A DNA stretch of 64,000 bases from Nepenthes gracilis (Eukaryota > Streptophyta > Magnoliopsida > Caryophyllales > Nepenthaceae): positions 8,082,126 through 8,146,125 of the forward strand of contig BSYO01000036.1 of assembly GCA_033239525.1 (NCBI GenBank), written 5' to 3'. The position numbers and the translations under genes are program-made. This document shows, one piece after another, positions 42,575 through 53,649 of this stretch (within the stretch, counting starts at the first letter, position 1; every line of letters begins with the position of its first letter). The notes beneath the pieces were generated by a model. The model was not told the DNA's origin. It did no database searches and saw nothing but the letters and a program-made list of their open reading frames with translations.

Positions 42575-44849
42575 CTGGTGGTTGGATTTGGGTTGGCTGG
42601 GACCCCAATCTGATCTCGTGCACCATTCTTTCCTCGGAGGACCAGGTCATCCATCTTGATGTCCAGCTCCTAGAGGAGAATATTCGTTGCATTCTGTCCT
42701 TTATTTATGGTGCAAATTCAGAAATTTCCCGTATGCTCCTATGGGATAGCCTCCGCGCGATGTCTAACCATCCGGGCGACCTCCCTTGGGCGGCCCTCGG
42801 GGATTTCAATGCTATCCGGTCCCCTTCCAAGGCCCTGGGAGGGATTTGGCATAACAAAAGCTCGATCGATCTTGAAAATTGTCTTAGAGACTGCGATCTT
42901 AACGATGTGTGTCTTGAAGGCATGCACTATACCTGGAATGATGGGCGTGACTCTTCCCTTCGCATCTACAGAAAGCTTGATCGTGTTGTCGCCAATGGGC
43001 ATTGGTTTGACAAATTTCGTATAGCAAAAGCCCTTTTCCCCCCTCCCAGGCTCTCTAACCACTCGGCCTGTATTCTCATCCCTGATGGCGATCTCCCCAG
43101 AAAACATGGTTTTTTTCGGTTCAATAATTTCCTTACCAAATCCCCAAAATTTCTCCCTTTGGTTGCTGATGCCTGGTCGAAAGACACCAATGGCTCACCA
43201 ATGTTCAGGTTGGTGTATACTTACCAAAAAAAAAAAGTTCAGGTTGGTGTCCAGACTTAAGCAGGTTAAAATATCTTTGAAAATCTTCAATGTCCATGAG
43301 GGTGATGTTCAAGAGGAGGTCATCCGTACAAGGGAGATGCTTGAGGCGACCCAATGTCAAACTACCTCTAGACTTGGGAGTTTTTTGGAGGAGCGGCGCT
43401 GTAAGGATGCTTACCATGCTGCTCTGGCCAAGGAAGCCGACGTTACTAAACAAAAAGCTAAGATAAGGTGGCTCAAAGAGGGTGACCAGTGCAATAAATT
43501 CTTTTTTAAGACTGTGAATGGTAACAACAATAAGAATCGGATTAATTCCCTCCTTGATCATGAAGGGAACCCTACCAATGGTGATGAAAATGTTCAGAAT
43601 CTAATCGTGGACCATTTTAGAAAGGCTCTTGGGACTGGCCGCACGTACGGTTCGGCTGATGCGATTCAGCTTCGTCCTTACATCCTTCATACTGTGCCTG
43701 CAACTCTTATGGACCCTCTTGTGGGCCCGGTAAGCGATGATGAGATCCGCAAAGTAATCTTTTTCATAGGCGACTATCGTGCCCCGGGGCCTGATGGATT
43801 CAGCTCCCATTTCTTTAAGGAGTCGTGGGATATCATTGGCCCATCTGTTTGTGAAGCCATTCGTGATTTTTTCAATCATGGAAAGCTTCTCAACCAAGGA
43901 ATTCGACGATCATCAGCCTGATCCCCAAAATCCAGTCTCCTCGGTTGGTTTCTGATTTTCGTCCCATTTCCTGCTGTAATGTCATATACAAAGTCATCTC
44001 GAAGATTATTGCAAATCGTTTAAAGATGACTTTACCTTATCTGGTCGATAAATGCCAAACGGCCTTTGTGGCGGGACGCGAAATCAGAGACAACATCCTC
44101 CTGGCCCAAGAGCTTCTCCACAAATATCATCTGGGTCATGACCCTCCACAATGCACTATGAAAATTGACCTCATGAAAGCCTATGACTCTGTTCATTGGG
44201 ATTTCATTATCAATGTCCTGACCATCATGAATTTTCCACCCAAAATGATAAACTGGATTAGGGAATGTATTACCACCCCTCTTTCTCTGTAAATATTAAT
44301 GGTGAAGCGGTGGGGTTTTTCAAAGGGGGTAGGGGTCTTCGTCAAGGTGATCCCATTTCTCCTTACCTTTTTGTTCTGGCGATGGAGGTGTTGAACGGGA
44401 TTATCGCTTCCAAGGCTTGTAGGAACAATAATTTCAAATTTCATTGGAAGTGTGAAGCGACTCATACTGTCATGCTTGCCTTTGCCGATGACCTGCTCCT
44501 CTTCTCTCATGCTGATGTCTACTCTATCCGTATCCTCAAGGATTGCCTTGAGGAGTTTTTTTGGCTCTCTGGCCTATCGGCAAACACAAACAAGAGTGAG
44601 GTTTTCCTTTGCTCTAAAGACCCATCCCTTAAGCAGAATATTGCTGACGTCCTGGGGTTCAAAGTTGGATCCCTCCCCATTAGATACCTCGGCGTTCCTC
44701 TAATTTCTACCAGGCTATCAATTCGGGACTGTCAGGCCCTCACTGAAAAGATAACGTGCCGCATCAAATCATGAAAAAAACAAATGGCTCTCTTTTGGGG
44801 ACGCCTTCAATTGGTGGCCTCGATCCTCTCTTCTATCCACCTCTATTGG
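42575..44849 (+). pseudogene. LINE-C ORF2: endonuclease and reverse transcriptase
   Basis: Endonuclease: FIYGANSEIS, LPWAALGDFNAIRSPS (GDFN), MHYTWNDGRDSSLRIYRKLDRVVANGHW and RLSNHSACIL, where SDH of the active site reads SNH. Linker: KQKAKIRWLKEGDQCNKFFFK. RT: YRAPGPDGFSSHFFKES, FRPISCCNVIYKVISK, QTAFVAGREIRDNILLAQELLHKYHLG, KIDLMKAYDSVHWDF, GLRQGDPISPYLF, LAFADDLLLFSHAD (FADD about 44484-44495), YLGVPLIS. Frameshifts lie near 43905 and 44285 and a TGA at 44772; u4 also interrupts. It ends at 44849 by a sharp switch into LINE-D ORF1. Confidence 0.93.
43217..43236 (+). mobile_element. u4, 20-bp ultra-truncated retrotransposition scar
   Basis: ATACTTACC plus eleven A between copies of GTTCAGGTTGGTGT (43203-43216 and 43237-43250). 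The nine element bases equal the first nine bases of U1 snRNA as known in eukaryotes; single-repeat tails such as that of M4 also end this way, so no U1 origin is required. Confidence 0.95.
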
Positions 44850-45731
44850 ATCACCATGTCTGGGATCCCGGTTGAATACTGGACCCCGCTGGGTTTGAGC
44901 AGGATTGCGAGCGCGGTTGGCAAACCCCTTTTTTTAGACCCCGCTACTGAAAAACTTGAGCGTTTGGGTTTTGCGAGGGTCTGTGTTGAAATGGGGATTA
45001 ATGCCCCTCGACCGGAATCTGTTAGAGTTCATGCTAGAGGCTGTGCCGATCATCCGGTTGATCATCTTTGCGAAATCAAATTTGAATACCAGCGTTGGCC
45101 GGTTCGTAAGACCGCCCCTGCTAAGAATAGGAACAAGAATCACCCCTCTAAAAATTCTTGGGTTCCTAAGCAGGCGGTCACTTCCCGGGGTATTCTTCCC
45201 TCCCCTGGTTCCCCAAAGTTGTCGCCCCGTCCTAAATCGCCAGAAGTGGCGGGGCCCCTGACCATTGAGGTTGAACAAAAGGCCATAACAACTTCTAACT
45301 CGTTCATGGCCTTACAGGTGGATGTTCTTGAACCTCTTCCTTGTCACTCTAGCTCTGACTAGGTTCCGATGCCCGAAGTGGTCCAGGCCGATCCCCCTCT
45401 ACACTGTGGTCCTGCCGCCATAGGTTCTTCTAGCCGGCCTCCAGATTCGTCTACCCCTTCTGGGCCTGGGAGTCCCTCCCGTTGTTCGGAGCCTTCCAGT
45501 TCCCTAAAAATAAGACTCGGCAGCTCTTCCTCAGAGCCAGGTCTGTCTGGTCCTATAAACCATCCTCCACCTGTCATACCAGTTGATCCATTGGTCACCA
45601 TTCATGGTGTGCCACCAGCAGAAACTCCTGGTAGATTGAAGAGTGATGGTCCTTCTCCCAAAAGTGGAGAGCGTGTTTCCTCTCGGAGAAATAAAAAATC
45701 TCGGGGGATTAAAAATCACCCCCGCCCTTAA
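44850..45731 (+). pseudogene. LINE-D ORF1, C-terminal two-thirds
   Basis: Starts in the DUF4283-like domain: WITMSGIPVEYWTPLGLSRIASAVGKPLFLDP, LERLGFARVCVEMGINAPRPESVRV, EIKFEYQRWPVRK. An in-frame TAG at 45360-45362 interrupts; the same frame then runs through a Pro/Ser-rich linker to SRRNKKSRGIKNHPRP and TAA at 45729-45731. The CCHC knuckle is not seen: after EIKFEYQRWPVR the Cys residues are absent, as in LINE-B, which may mark a subfamily without the knuckle. ORF2 starts 9 nt after the stop. Confidence 0.9.
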
Positions 45732-48416
45732 CCACTTGTCATGACTAGCATTGCCTGTTGGAACGTGAGGGGCCTTAAGGGGTTTGTAAAAGCCCATGAA
45801 GTCGGCAACCTCATTAACTCCCATAGGTGTAGTATTGCTGGCTTGGTGGAAACCAAGGTTGCGGAAAGAAACTTTATGTCTGTTTTCACCGGAATCAGAC
45901 CGAATTGGTCTTGGGTTATGAACTATTCTGCGTCCCCGAACGGTCGGATTTGGGTGGGCTGGGATCCAACCCTGGTTTCATGCAACGTCCTCGGCTCGGA
46001 GGATCAGGTCGTTCATCTTGATGTCCTCTTCCTTGAGGAGAATACCCGATGCCTGCAGTCTTTTATCTATGGTGCTAACTCCGAAATCTCTCGTAGACTC
46101 CTTTGGAATAGCCTTCGGATGATGTCCAATCATCCGAGCAACCTCCCATGGGCTGCTCTTGGGGATTTCAACGCCATCAGATCCCCTTCTGAGGCTTTGG
46201 GTGGTATTTGGCACAGCAAAAGCTCGCTGGATCTGGATTACTGCCTTAGAGACTGCGATCTCGATGATGTGTGCCATGAAGGTATGCACTATACCTGGAA
46301 TGATGGCCGCTACTCTTCCCTCCGTATATTTAGAAAGCTTGATCATGTAGTCGCGAATGGGCATTGGTTCGACAAATTCAAACTGGCTAAGGCCCTTTTT
46401 CCTCCTCCTAGGCTTTCTGATCATTCGCCTTGTATCCTCCTCACCTCTGGGTTTTCCCCCAGAAAAGGCGGGATGTTCCGGTTCAATAATTTTCTCGCCA
46501 AATCCCCAAATTTTCTCCCTTTGGTTGCAGATGTTGGGTCGAACGTCACCAATGGATATCCGATGTTCAGGCTTGTAGCTCGTCTCAAGTTGGTGAAAAA
46601 GGCTTTGAAAAAGCTTAATGTCCTCGAGGGTGATGTCCATGAGGAGGTTGTCCGCTAGAGGAAAAAGCTTGAGGAGATCCAGGGTCAAACCCCTCCTAAC
46701 CTGGCATGTCATCTTGAAGAACGCAGGTGCAAAGATGCTTACCATGATGCGCTGGCAAAGGAAGCCGACCTTACTAAGCAAAAAGCTAAAATAAGGTGGC
46801 TCAAAGAAGGGGATCAGTGTAATAAATTCTTATTTAAGACTGTTAACGGAAACAATAATAAGAATCGGATCATCTCGCTACTTGATCATGATGGGAATCC
46901 TACCAAGGGTATTGAAAATGCCAAAATTCTGATTGTGGATCACTTTAGTAAGGCTCTTGGGACAGGTCGCACGTTTGGTTCAGTTAGTGCGGATCGCATC
47001 CGCCCTTACATCTTCCACACTGTGCCTGAATCACTTATGGACCTTCTTGTGGGCCCTGTAAATGATGATGAGATCCGCAAGACTATTTTCTCCATTGGTG
47101 ATTATAGAGCCCCGAGCCCTGATGGGTTCAGTGCTCATTTCTTTAAGGAAGCGTGGGATATCATGGGTCCATCTGTTTGTGAAGCAATCCGTGACTTCTT
47201 CAATCATGGCTTGCTCCTCAAACAAATTAACTCTACAATCATTAGCCTGATCCCCAAGATTCAGTCCCCCCGGTTGGTCTCTGACTACCGTCCCATTTCC
47301 TGCTGTAATGTCATCTATAAAGTTATCTCGAAAATCATTGCCGATCGGTTAAAGATGACGTTACCTTATCTGGTTGATAAGTGCCAGACGGCTTTTGTGG
47401 CGGGTCGCCAAATCAGTGACAATATTCTTCTGGCCCAAGAACTCCTCCACAAGTACCATCTGGGTCATGGGCCTTCTCATTTGTACTTTGAACAATATTA
47501 CATTCCTTTGGGATTTCATCATATCTGTCGACCATCATGAATTTCCCACCCAAAATGATAAATTGGATCGAGGCAATGTATTACCACCCCCTCGTACTCG
47601 ATCAATATAATGGGGAAGCGGTTGGTTTCTTCAAAGGGGTAAGGGGCTTCCAGAGTGATCCAATCTCTCCTTACCTCTTTGTGCTGGCGATGGAGGTGTT
47701 GAATGGTATCATTGACTTTAAGGCTCGCGGGAATAAGAATTTCACATTTCATTGGAAGTGTGAAGCGACCCATACTGTCATGCTGGCCTTTGCAGATGAC
47801 ATTCTCCTCTTCTCTCATGCTGACTGAGCTCCATTCGGATTCTCAGGGAATGCCTTGAGGAATTCCATTGGCTCTCTGGCCTGTCGGCAAACACAAATAA
47901 GACTAAGTCTTTCATTTGTTCTAAAGACCCTGTTCTGATCCAGGATATCGGTGATGTTTTGGGCTTCAAAGTGGGTTCTCTCCCCATCAAATACCTAGGC
48001 GTTCCTCTGATTTTTACCAGGTTGTCGATCCGTGACTGCACGTACCTTACTAAGAAAATCACCCGGCGCATTAAATCTTGGAAGAATAGATGGCTCTCAT
48101 TTGGTGGCCGCTTACAATTGGTTGCTTCGATTCTATCATCTGTACACTTCTACTGGGCCTCGATCTTCATCCTTCCCAAATCCATTCTTAATCAGATCGA
48201 CTGCATCATGAGGCGATTTCTATGGAATGGATCTTCGGAAGGTAAGACAAATGCAAAAGTGGCCTGGGCGGATATCTACTACCCTAAGAGCGAAGGTGGG
48301 CTAGGTCTCAAGAATCTACAGGCTCAAAATAAAGCTCTCATCTGTAAACTCCTTTGGCGCATCCTGTCTAAAGATCCTGATTCGGCTTGGTCTTCTTGGG
48401 TCCACAAGAATAGAAT

Positions 48417-48705
48417 AGTCCCTTGCTGATGCTGACTTGTTTTTGACGTTTTTAGCTCGATTTGCAGGGAACGGAAAATTGCACTTTCCCTCTGCGTTGT
48501 GTTGTACTTAATTTTCTTTTTTTTCTGGCTTTGTAGTACGCTGGCCTCATAGAGGTCCCCTTTGTACCATTGGCTGTACTAGTTGCTCGGGGTATGCCCC
48601 TGAGGTTTATGTTTTTTTTCCAAGTCAAATTACTTGGAGATAAAAACATAGATGTTGTATTTTTTCTCCCTTTAATCCAAATTTCTTGCTTACCAAAAAA
48701 AAAAA
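48417..48705 (+). mobile_element. P10, 289-bp 5'-truncated 3' end
   Basis: A 19-bp TSD, GGGTCCACAAGAATAGAAT, at 48398-48416 and 48706-48724. Contains GCTCGGGGTATGCCCCTGAG (48584), hairpin arms TTTCCAAGT and ACTTGGAGA (48617-48641) and TTTCTTGCTTACC plus poly(A). Confidence 0.96.
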
Positions 48706-49503
48706 GGGTCCACAAGAATAGAATCAAGGATCGGTGTATTTGGACTCTCAAAGTCCCTAAATCTGCTCCCTGGAGCTGGAAGAAAATCATGAATCTTCGT
48801 CCTGTCATGTGCGCTCACACCTCCAAGATCATTGGCGATGGCATGGACACTTTTGTCTGGCATGACCTATGGCATCCTCGAGGCCCCCTCAGTACTGTGT
48901 GCACTGACCGCATTCATACTGTCACTGGGTTATCTGAGGACGCCAAGGTGTCTCAGATCATCAGATATGACCATTGGGCATGGCCTAACCCTTTTGATCA
49001 GGAGGTTTCTAGCATTGCCGAAAACATGCCCCATTATCTACCTAATACTGAGCGAAAAGATTCCCTGAGATGGGTTGGATGCCAAAATGGTATTTTTTCA
49101 ACTAAGTCTGCCTACCTCCTTTTTCAACCCCCCAAGCTGAAATTGTCTTGGACCAAATTAGTCTGGGGCCCTTTTCATATTCCTGCCCATGCTTTTACCC
49201 TTTGGTTGGCCATCAAAGGCAGACTAAATACATCTGACCGTGTTCACGGCGTCCCAAATCTATCCCTTTCTTGCTCTCTATGTGACTCGGATGATGAAAA
49301 TCATGACCATCTTTTCTTCTCCTGTCCGTATTCCAATTCTGTGTGAACCACCATCCAACGGAATGCCGGTATTCATTGGCCTTACTCAAACTGGTCACAA
49401 AACATCATCTGGGCTACCCACATTTGGAAAGGCAGGAACCTAGCCACCTTGTCTAAACGTCTCTCTCTGGCGGCTACTGTCTACTATATTTGGAGAGAAC
49501 GTA

Positions 49504-49526
49504 TTTTTTTTTTTTTGGTAAGTAAG
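49504..49526 (-). mobile_element. u5, 23-bp ultra-truncated retrotransposition scar
   Basis: Thirteen T and GGTAAGTAAG between copies of ATTTGGAGAGAACGTA (49488-49503 and 49527-49542). It splits the IWRERNN codons of LINE-D ORF2; removal restores them. Confidence 0.96.
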
Positions 49527-50341
49527 ATTTGGAGAGAACGTAACAACCGTATCTTTGAGAAACTGTCCCTCAGGACACTTCCCATATATGCTCTCAGATA
49601 TCAAACGCTGCGCGGGACAAGTTGATGGCCTCATTGCCCCGTGCCGGTCATCCTAGTCGTTCATTAGCTAGGCGTTGGAATTTACCATAGAAAAAAAAAA
49701 ATCCCTCTTATCTTTGCTACTTCTTTTTTTTTTGTCTTTTTGTTTTTTTCTTTCTCTTCTCTTCCCTCCGTTGTTGTCAGGTGGTCTTTTTTCGATTCTC
49801 CCTTCCAAAAAAAGGGGCTTCCTTCGCTTCCCGGTCCCTTTTATTTGGATGTTTTCCAAAAAAAAAAAAAATTTAAATTTAGGTATCCCGTCCCTTGGCT
49901 CTGCTGTGGCTCTGGTGGTATGTTTGGTACCAGTTGGTCCGTTTTGATGGAGTGCTGGTTGGGATCTGGGTGGGTTCGTTGGTTGCTGTGGAGTAAATTT
50001 GTTGTTGGTTAATATGTTTGGATGTAAACTGGGTTCTGGTGATGGCGTTTCTTCAGTTACTTTTATCGGTATCTTCATGGTGGTTTGTGATGTGGATGGG
50101 CTGTCATTGATGGTGTTGGTTGCCTTGCTGGGCTGTTTCTTTTTAATGTGATGGTGGATGAATTTGCAGATGGCTGATGATTGTGAAATGGGCTGCTGAA
50201 GCCTTTCGATCTCCTCTGGTGCTGGTCCTCTGATCTGATTTATTTCTGGTCACTTTGGAGGAACTGTGTGTGGAATAGCTCTGCTGAAGTTGCTTGTTTC
50301 TGATCTAGTTTTTGTGGAGTGGAAGAGCTGTGTGTGCTGCT

Positions 50342-53138
50342 TTTTTTTTGGTAAGTAAGTATTTTGGATTATAAGGAGAAAAAATTACAAAATTAATGTT
50401 TTATCTTCAAGTATCTTGACTTGGATTTAAAACATTTGAAAGTTAGGGCATACCCCGAGCAAACGGTACAAAGAAAATACCAAAAAAGCCTCTAAGAGGA
50501 CTACAAGTAACAGATAACAACAAAAGTAGTCTGAAAAGACTCCTAAGCTGACACACAAGCCTATGCCAAAGTGCTGCCACCAGCTCACCAAAATAGCCAC
50601 CCAAGAAAGTGCAGCAGCCGGTCCAGAAACTGAGCCGATTGCCACACAGCACACACCATCAGGAGCGAGCCAGCAGAAACCAATGCCACACAGCTCAACT
50701 CCATTCAACTGCCAAAGCTTCAGCACAGCATCAACAGAAAACAGTACAGCAGCTCAACACTTCAGAAGCAGAAGAGTAATCAGCATCCAGGAATTGCTAC
50801 ACGGGGCACAGCAGCAGAACAGCAATAGCCGCAGTCCTTTCAACAATTCCTGGCTGTAATTCAACCAACTTGGCATCAGAATGCATATACATCTGCTTAG
50901 CTTCAGCCACAACAGCTCCAAAACAGCAGAGGGCCAACCCATCAGAATGCAGAACGAATCGAACCACATCGGCCATGGCTCACACCATGCCTCCAGGACT
51001 TCCAGCAGCCATTTCAGCTCCCAACAGCTGGCAGGAGCAAAATTGATACACGTTAGCATACCAGCCAGGCCAGAGGGCCGCCATACAGGCAATAACCGCA
51101 GCAGCCAAAATCAAAATAAGCACAACCCGGAAGGCATCACCAAATTCATTAATTCCTGCATTCAGCAGTAAACCACAGCAGAACCCCCAAGTTCAGCACC
51201 CCATAATGCATCACAATGAGGCGAGCAGCATCAGCAGCTATAGCACCAGCAGCATACAGTCAGCACCAAGCAGTCCAGCATACAGCCAGCATACAGCAAG
51301 ACCCATACATCAGCCAGTACAGCATCATATGTGCAAATGAGGCATGTAAGCAAAGCAGGCCCAGCAACCAATTGCACCCAAAGGGCACTGCTATTCCCCG
51401 TTGCATTAGAAGTGCAGCAACCGAACTTCCTTCAGCACAGGAAAAATCCAAATTCCACAATCCCATTCGGCCTCAGCAATAGCAACACTAAAAACTACAG
51501 ACCATTGCAGCAGGCCATAATTCATAATAATCAAAATTGTTGCAAAGAAACACCTTCAGCTAACTAGCTGAATTAGCCAGACACAAACAATCCAAGGATT
51601 GCAGCACTAACGCCACAAAAAAGTAGCTAACAGGCAGGGCATCACCTCAAAACAGGAAGATCATTCAGCAACCGAAGGGAACCATAGCCAGCTGCTCAGC
51701 CCTCAGCCGGAGTTTCCAAGTCCAAAAGCACGAGGGCTCCCCCAACCCAATCAGTAAAAGGGAAAAAACAGCCAGAGCAATGAGCAACACCAAGGAACAT
51801 TCGGCTGCATCACTACCTTCAAGCCGAGACAACAGCCCACAAGGAAATTGTTGCCAAGCAACAACTTCAACATACTGGCTGAGAGAGCCAGACACAAGCA
51901 TTTCAATGAAATGCAACACCAACCATCACCAGAAGGCAAACTCAGCTACTTCTGATGCAGAGGACGAAGCATCCGCAAATTCAGCAAGCAAAATTGCAGA
52001 AAAAAAAAGATCTCGAGACAGAAGATAATTCCACTGTCCCTCAATCAAATTCTGGCTGCAGCATAGGATCAATAAAACCAGAGGAGGCAATTACCAATCA
52101 TTGCAGCAAGCCATACATTAGATGAAGTTGCAACACGGCAACACCATCAATACACTGGCTGAATTTGCCAGACAGGCAGACCAATGAACTGGAACAAAAT
52201 CACCACAATAGAGCATCTCACCGGCAAGGCATCACCTCAAACAAGAAGAGCATATAGCCACCAAAAGAACCACAGTCAGCTGCTCAGTCCTCAGCCGATA
52301 AAACCCAATCCATAAGTCCACGGGCTCCCCCTACCCAATCAACAAATGGGAAACACAGCCAAACAGAGCAGCGTCCGGGTACATTCGGCAACATCACTAC
52401 AACGAGAAGAGGTGACAGCCCACCGGAAGCCCAGTCGCAGAAGCCACTACTGCAAACAGGCATTTCACCCCATAAGGCCGCGTCCACAGAGACATCAACC
52501 AGCAGGAGCTCGACCCAACATCCAGCCTCTACTGCCAGGATCACACTATCGGATCACCAATCCGCAGCCAGAAAGCTCCACCCAGAGCAGCATGGGCACC
52601 CCAAACCCAACCAACAATGGTGATTCACATTGGCAGTGGAAAGCCAATCCAACAGCCCAAGGCAAATGCAGCAAGAAGCCGAACAGAGAGCGAGACCCAC
52701 CGGACGCCAGCGGAAGCAGCTCCCGAGGGCACAGAACAGAAGGTTCAGAGGCATCCAACAGGTCCACGGCCGGCACATCCAGGCATCGGTCAAGCATCAC
52801 CAAACCTGCCACGAACTATTCAACCGAAGAAGAACCTTCGCCTCACACAGAAGGCGAGAAGAGATGGTCATAATCGCAGGCAGTCAAAATCGCAGGTAAC
52901 ACCGAAAACGTTTAGGTCACCGAGGCCGACAACACCAGCGCAGAGAAGCCGGGTGACGGGGGGGCCGAGCAGGCAACCGGGAGGCCAGCCATGGCAGGCA
53001 CCGGAGCCGCCCGGCACCCAAGTCAGAAACGTCGAGGACGATGCCGAGCAAATTCAAAATTCGAAATCGGATTTTGAAAATCGCCTCTGTCAGAACGAAA
53101 ATGTCAGAGCGAAATTGTCGGAGGCTGTTTTTGGTAGT
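50342..53138 (-). mobile_element. M11, head-plus-tail non-coding LINE derivative (2.8 kb)
   Basis: TSD AGCTGTGTGTGCTGCT at 50326-50341 and 53139-53154. Left: T-run, GGTAAGTAAGTATTTTGG, hairpin of the TTCAAGT/ACTTGGA type, GGCATACCCCGAGC; long CAGC-rich body; right end GC-rich, with GGCAGGCACCGGAGCCGCCCGGC and GCCAGCCATGGCAGGC near 52960-53015 and an ATTCGAAATCGGATTTTG motif, as in the 5' leaders of M4 and P2. The minus-strand 5' end reads ACTACCAAAAACAGCC. Inside, 51640-51940 and 52200-52345 are similar, hinting at a decayed internal duplication. No ORF1 or ORF2 domain. Confidence 0.92.
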
Positions 53139-53649
53139 AGCTGTGTGTGCTGCTGTGTTTTGAAATGGGCTGATCTTGTCTCTGGTCCCTGATCTAGTTG
53201 CCTGTGGTTGGTTGCAGGAGGGAGATTCTATGCTGTGTTTGCTGGCTGTATGTTTGGAATTTGACATGTGTGTTTTCTCCACTCGTATCATTTGATGCTG
53301 TCCGGGGTGCTGATCATGCTACATGCTATTGTAATGTGCCGCTGGAGCCATTCGATAGTGCTGGGGTGTTTGGTATGGTGGGCGGCATTTTGGTATTCGG
53401 TTGGATTGAGTCTACGCTGATATTGGGTCCGTGGTTGGTCTGAGGTTGGCAATCGGATGCAGTAGGTTTTCAGAGGTCCTGAAACTGGGGTTTTTCTGTT
53501 TTAGGCATGGGGCTGCAATCTTGGCGCATTCAGTTTGGCTGTACGTTGAAGGAGGTAAATGTGTTATGCTGCTGTATTGCTACTACGGTTGCTGCTAGGC
53601 TGTGTAGAGTTCTGATGCTTGTGTATGTTGGTGATGGTTTTCGGTCACA

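Larger units (their letters stand above)
45741..49690 (+). pseudogene. LINE-D ORF2: endonuclease, reverse transcriptase, zf-RVT-like C-terminus
   Basis: ATG at 45741. EN: ACWNVRGLKGFVKAHEV, GLVETK, LGDFNAI, YTWNDGRYSSLRIFRKLDHVVANGHW, RLSDHSPC, all active-site blocks present. TAG at 46656. RT: KIRWLKEGDQCNKFLFK, PDGFSAHFFKEAWD, DYRPISCCNVIYKVISK, AGRQISDNILLAQEL; a deletion near 47490 removes the KIDLMKAYDSVH block; then DPISPYLFVLAMEV, LAFADDILLFSHAD (47789-47824), YLGVPLIF, LWNGSSEGKTNAKVAWADIYYPKSEGGLGLKNLQ. After P10: RIKDRCIWTLKVPKSAPW, FVWHDLWHPRG, WPNPFDQEV, FSTKSAYLLF, CSLCDSDDENHDHLFFSCPY, IWRERNNRIF (split by u5), TAG 49688-49690. Inactive as it stands. Confidence 0.93.

Noticed and set aside
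43217..43225. U1 snRNA pseudogene fragment at u4
   Set aside because: The nine bases match U1, but LINE tails with a single TTAC repeat (M4, P5-like) end the same way, so an ordinary truncated LINE end explains it.
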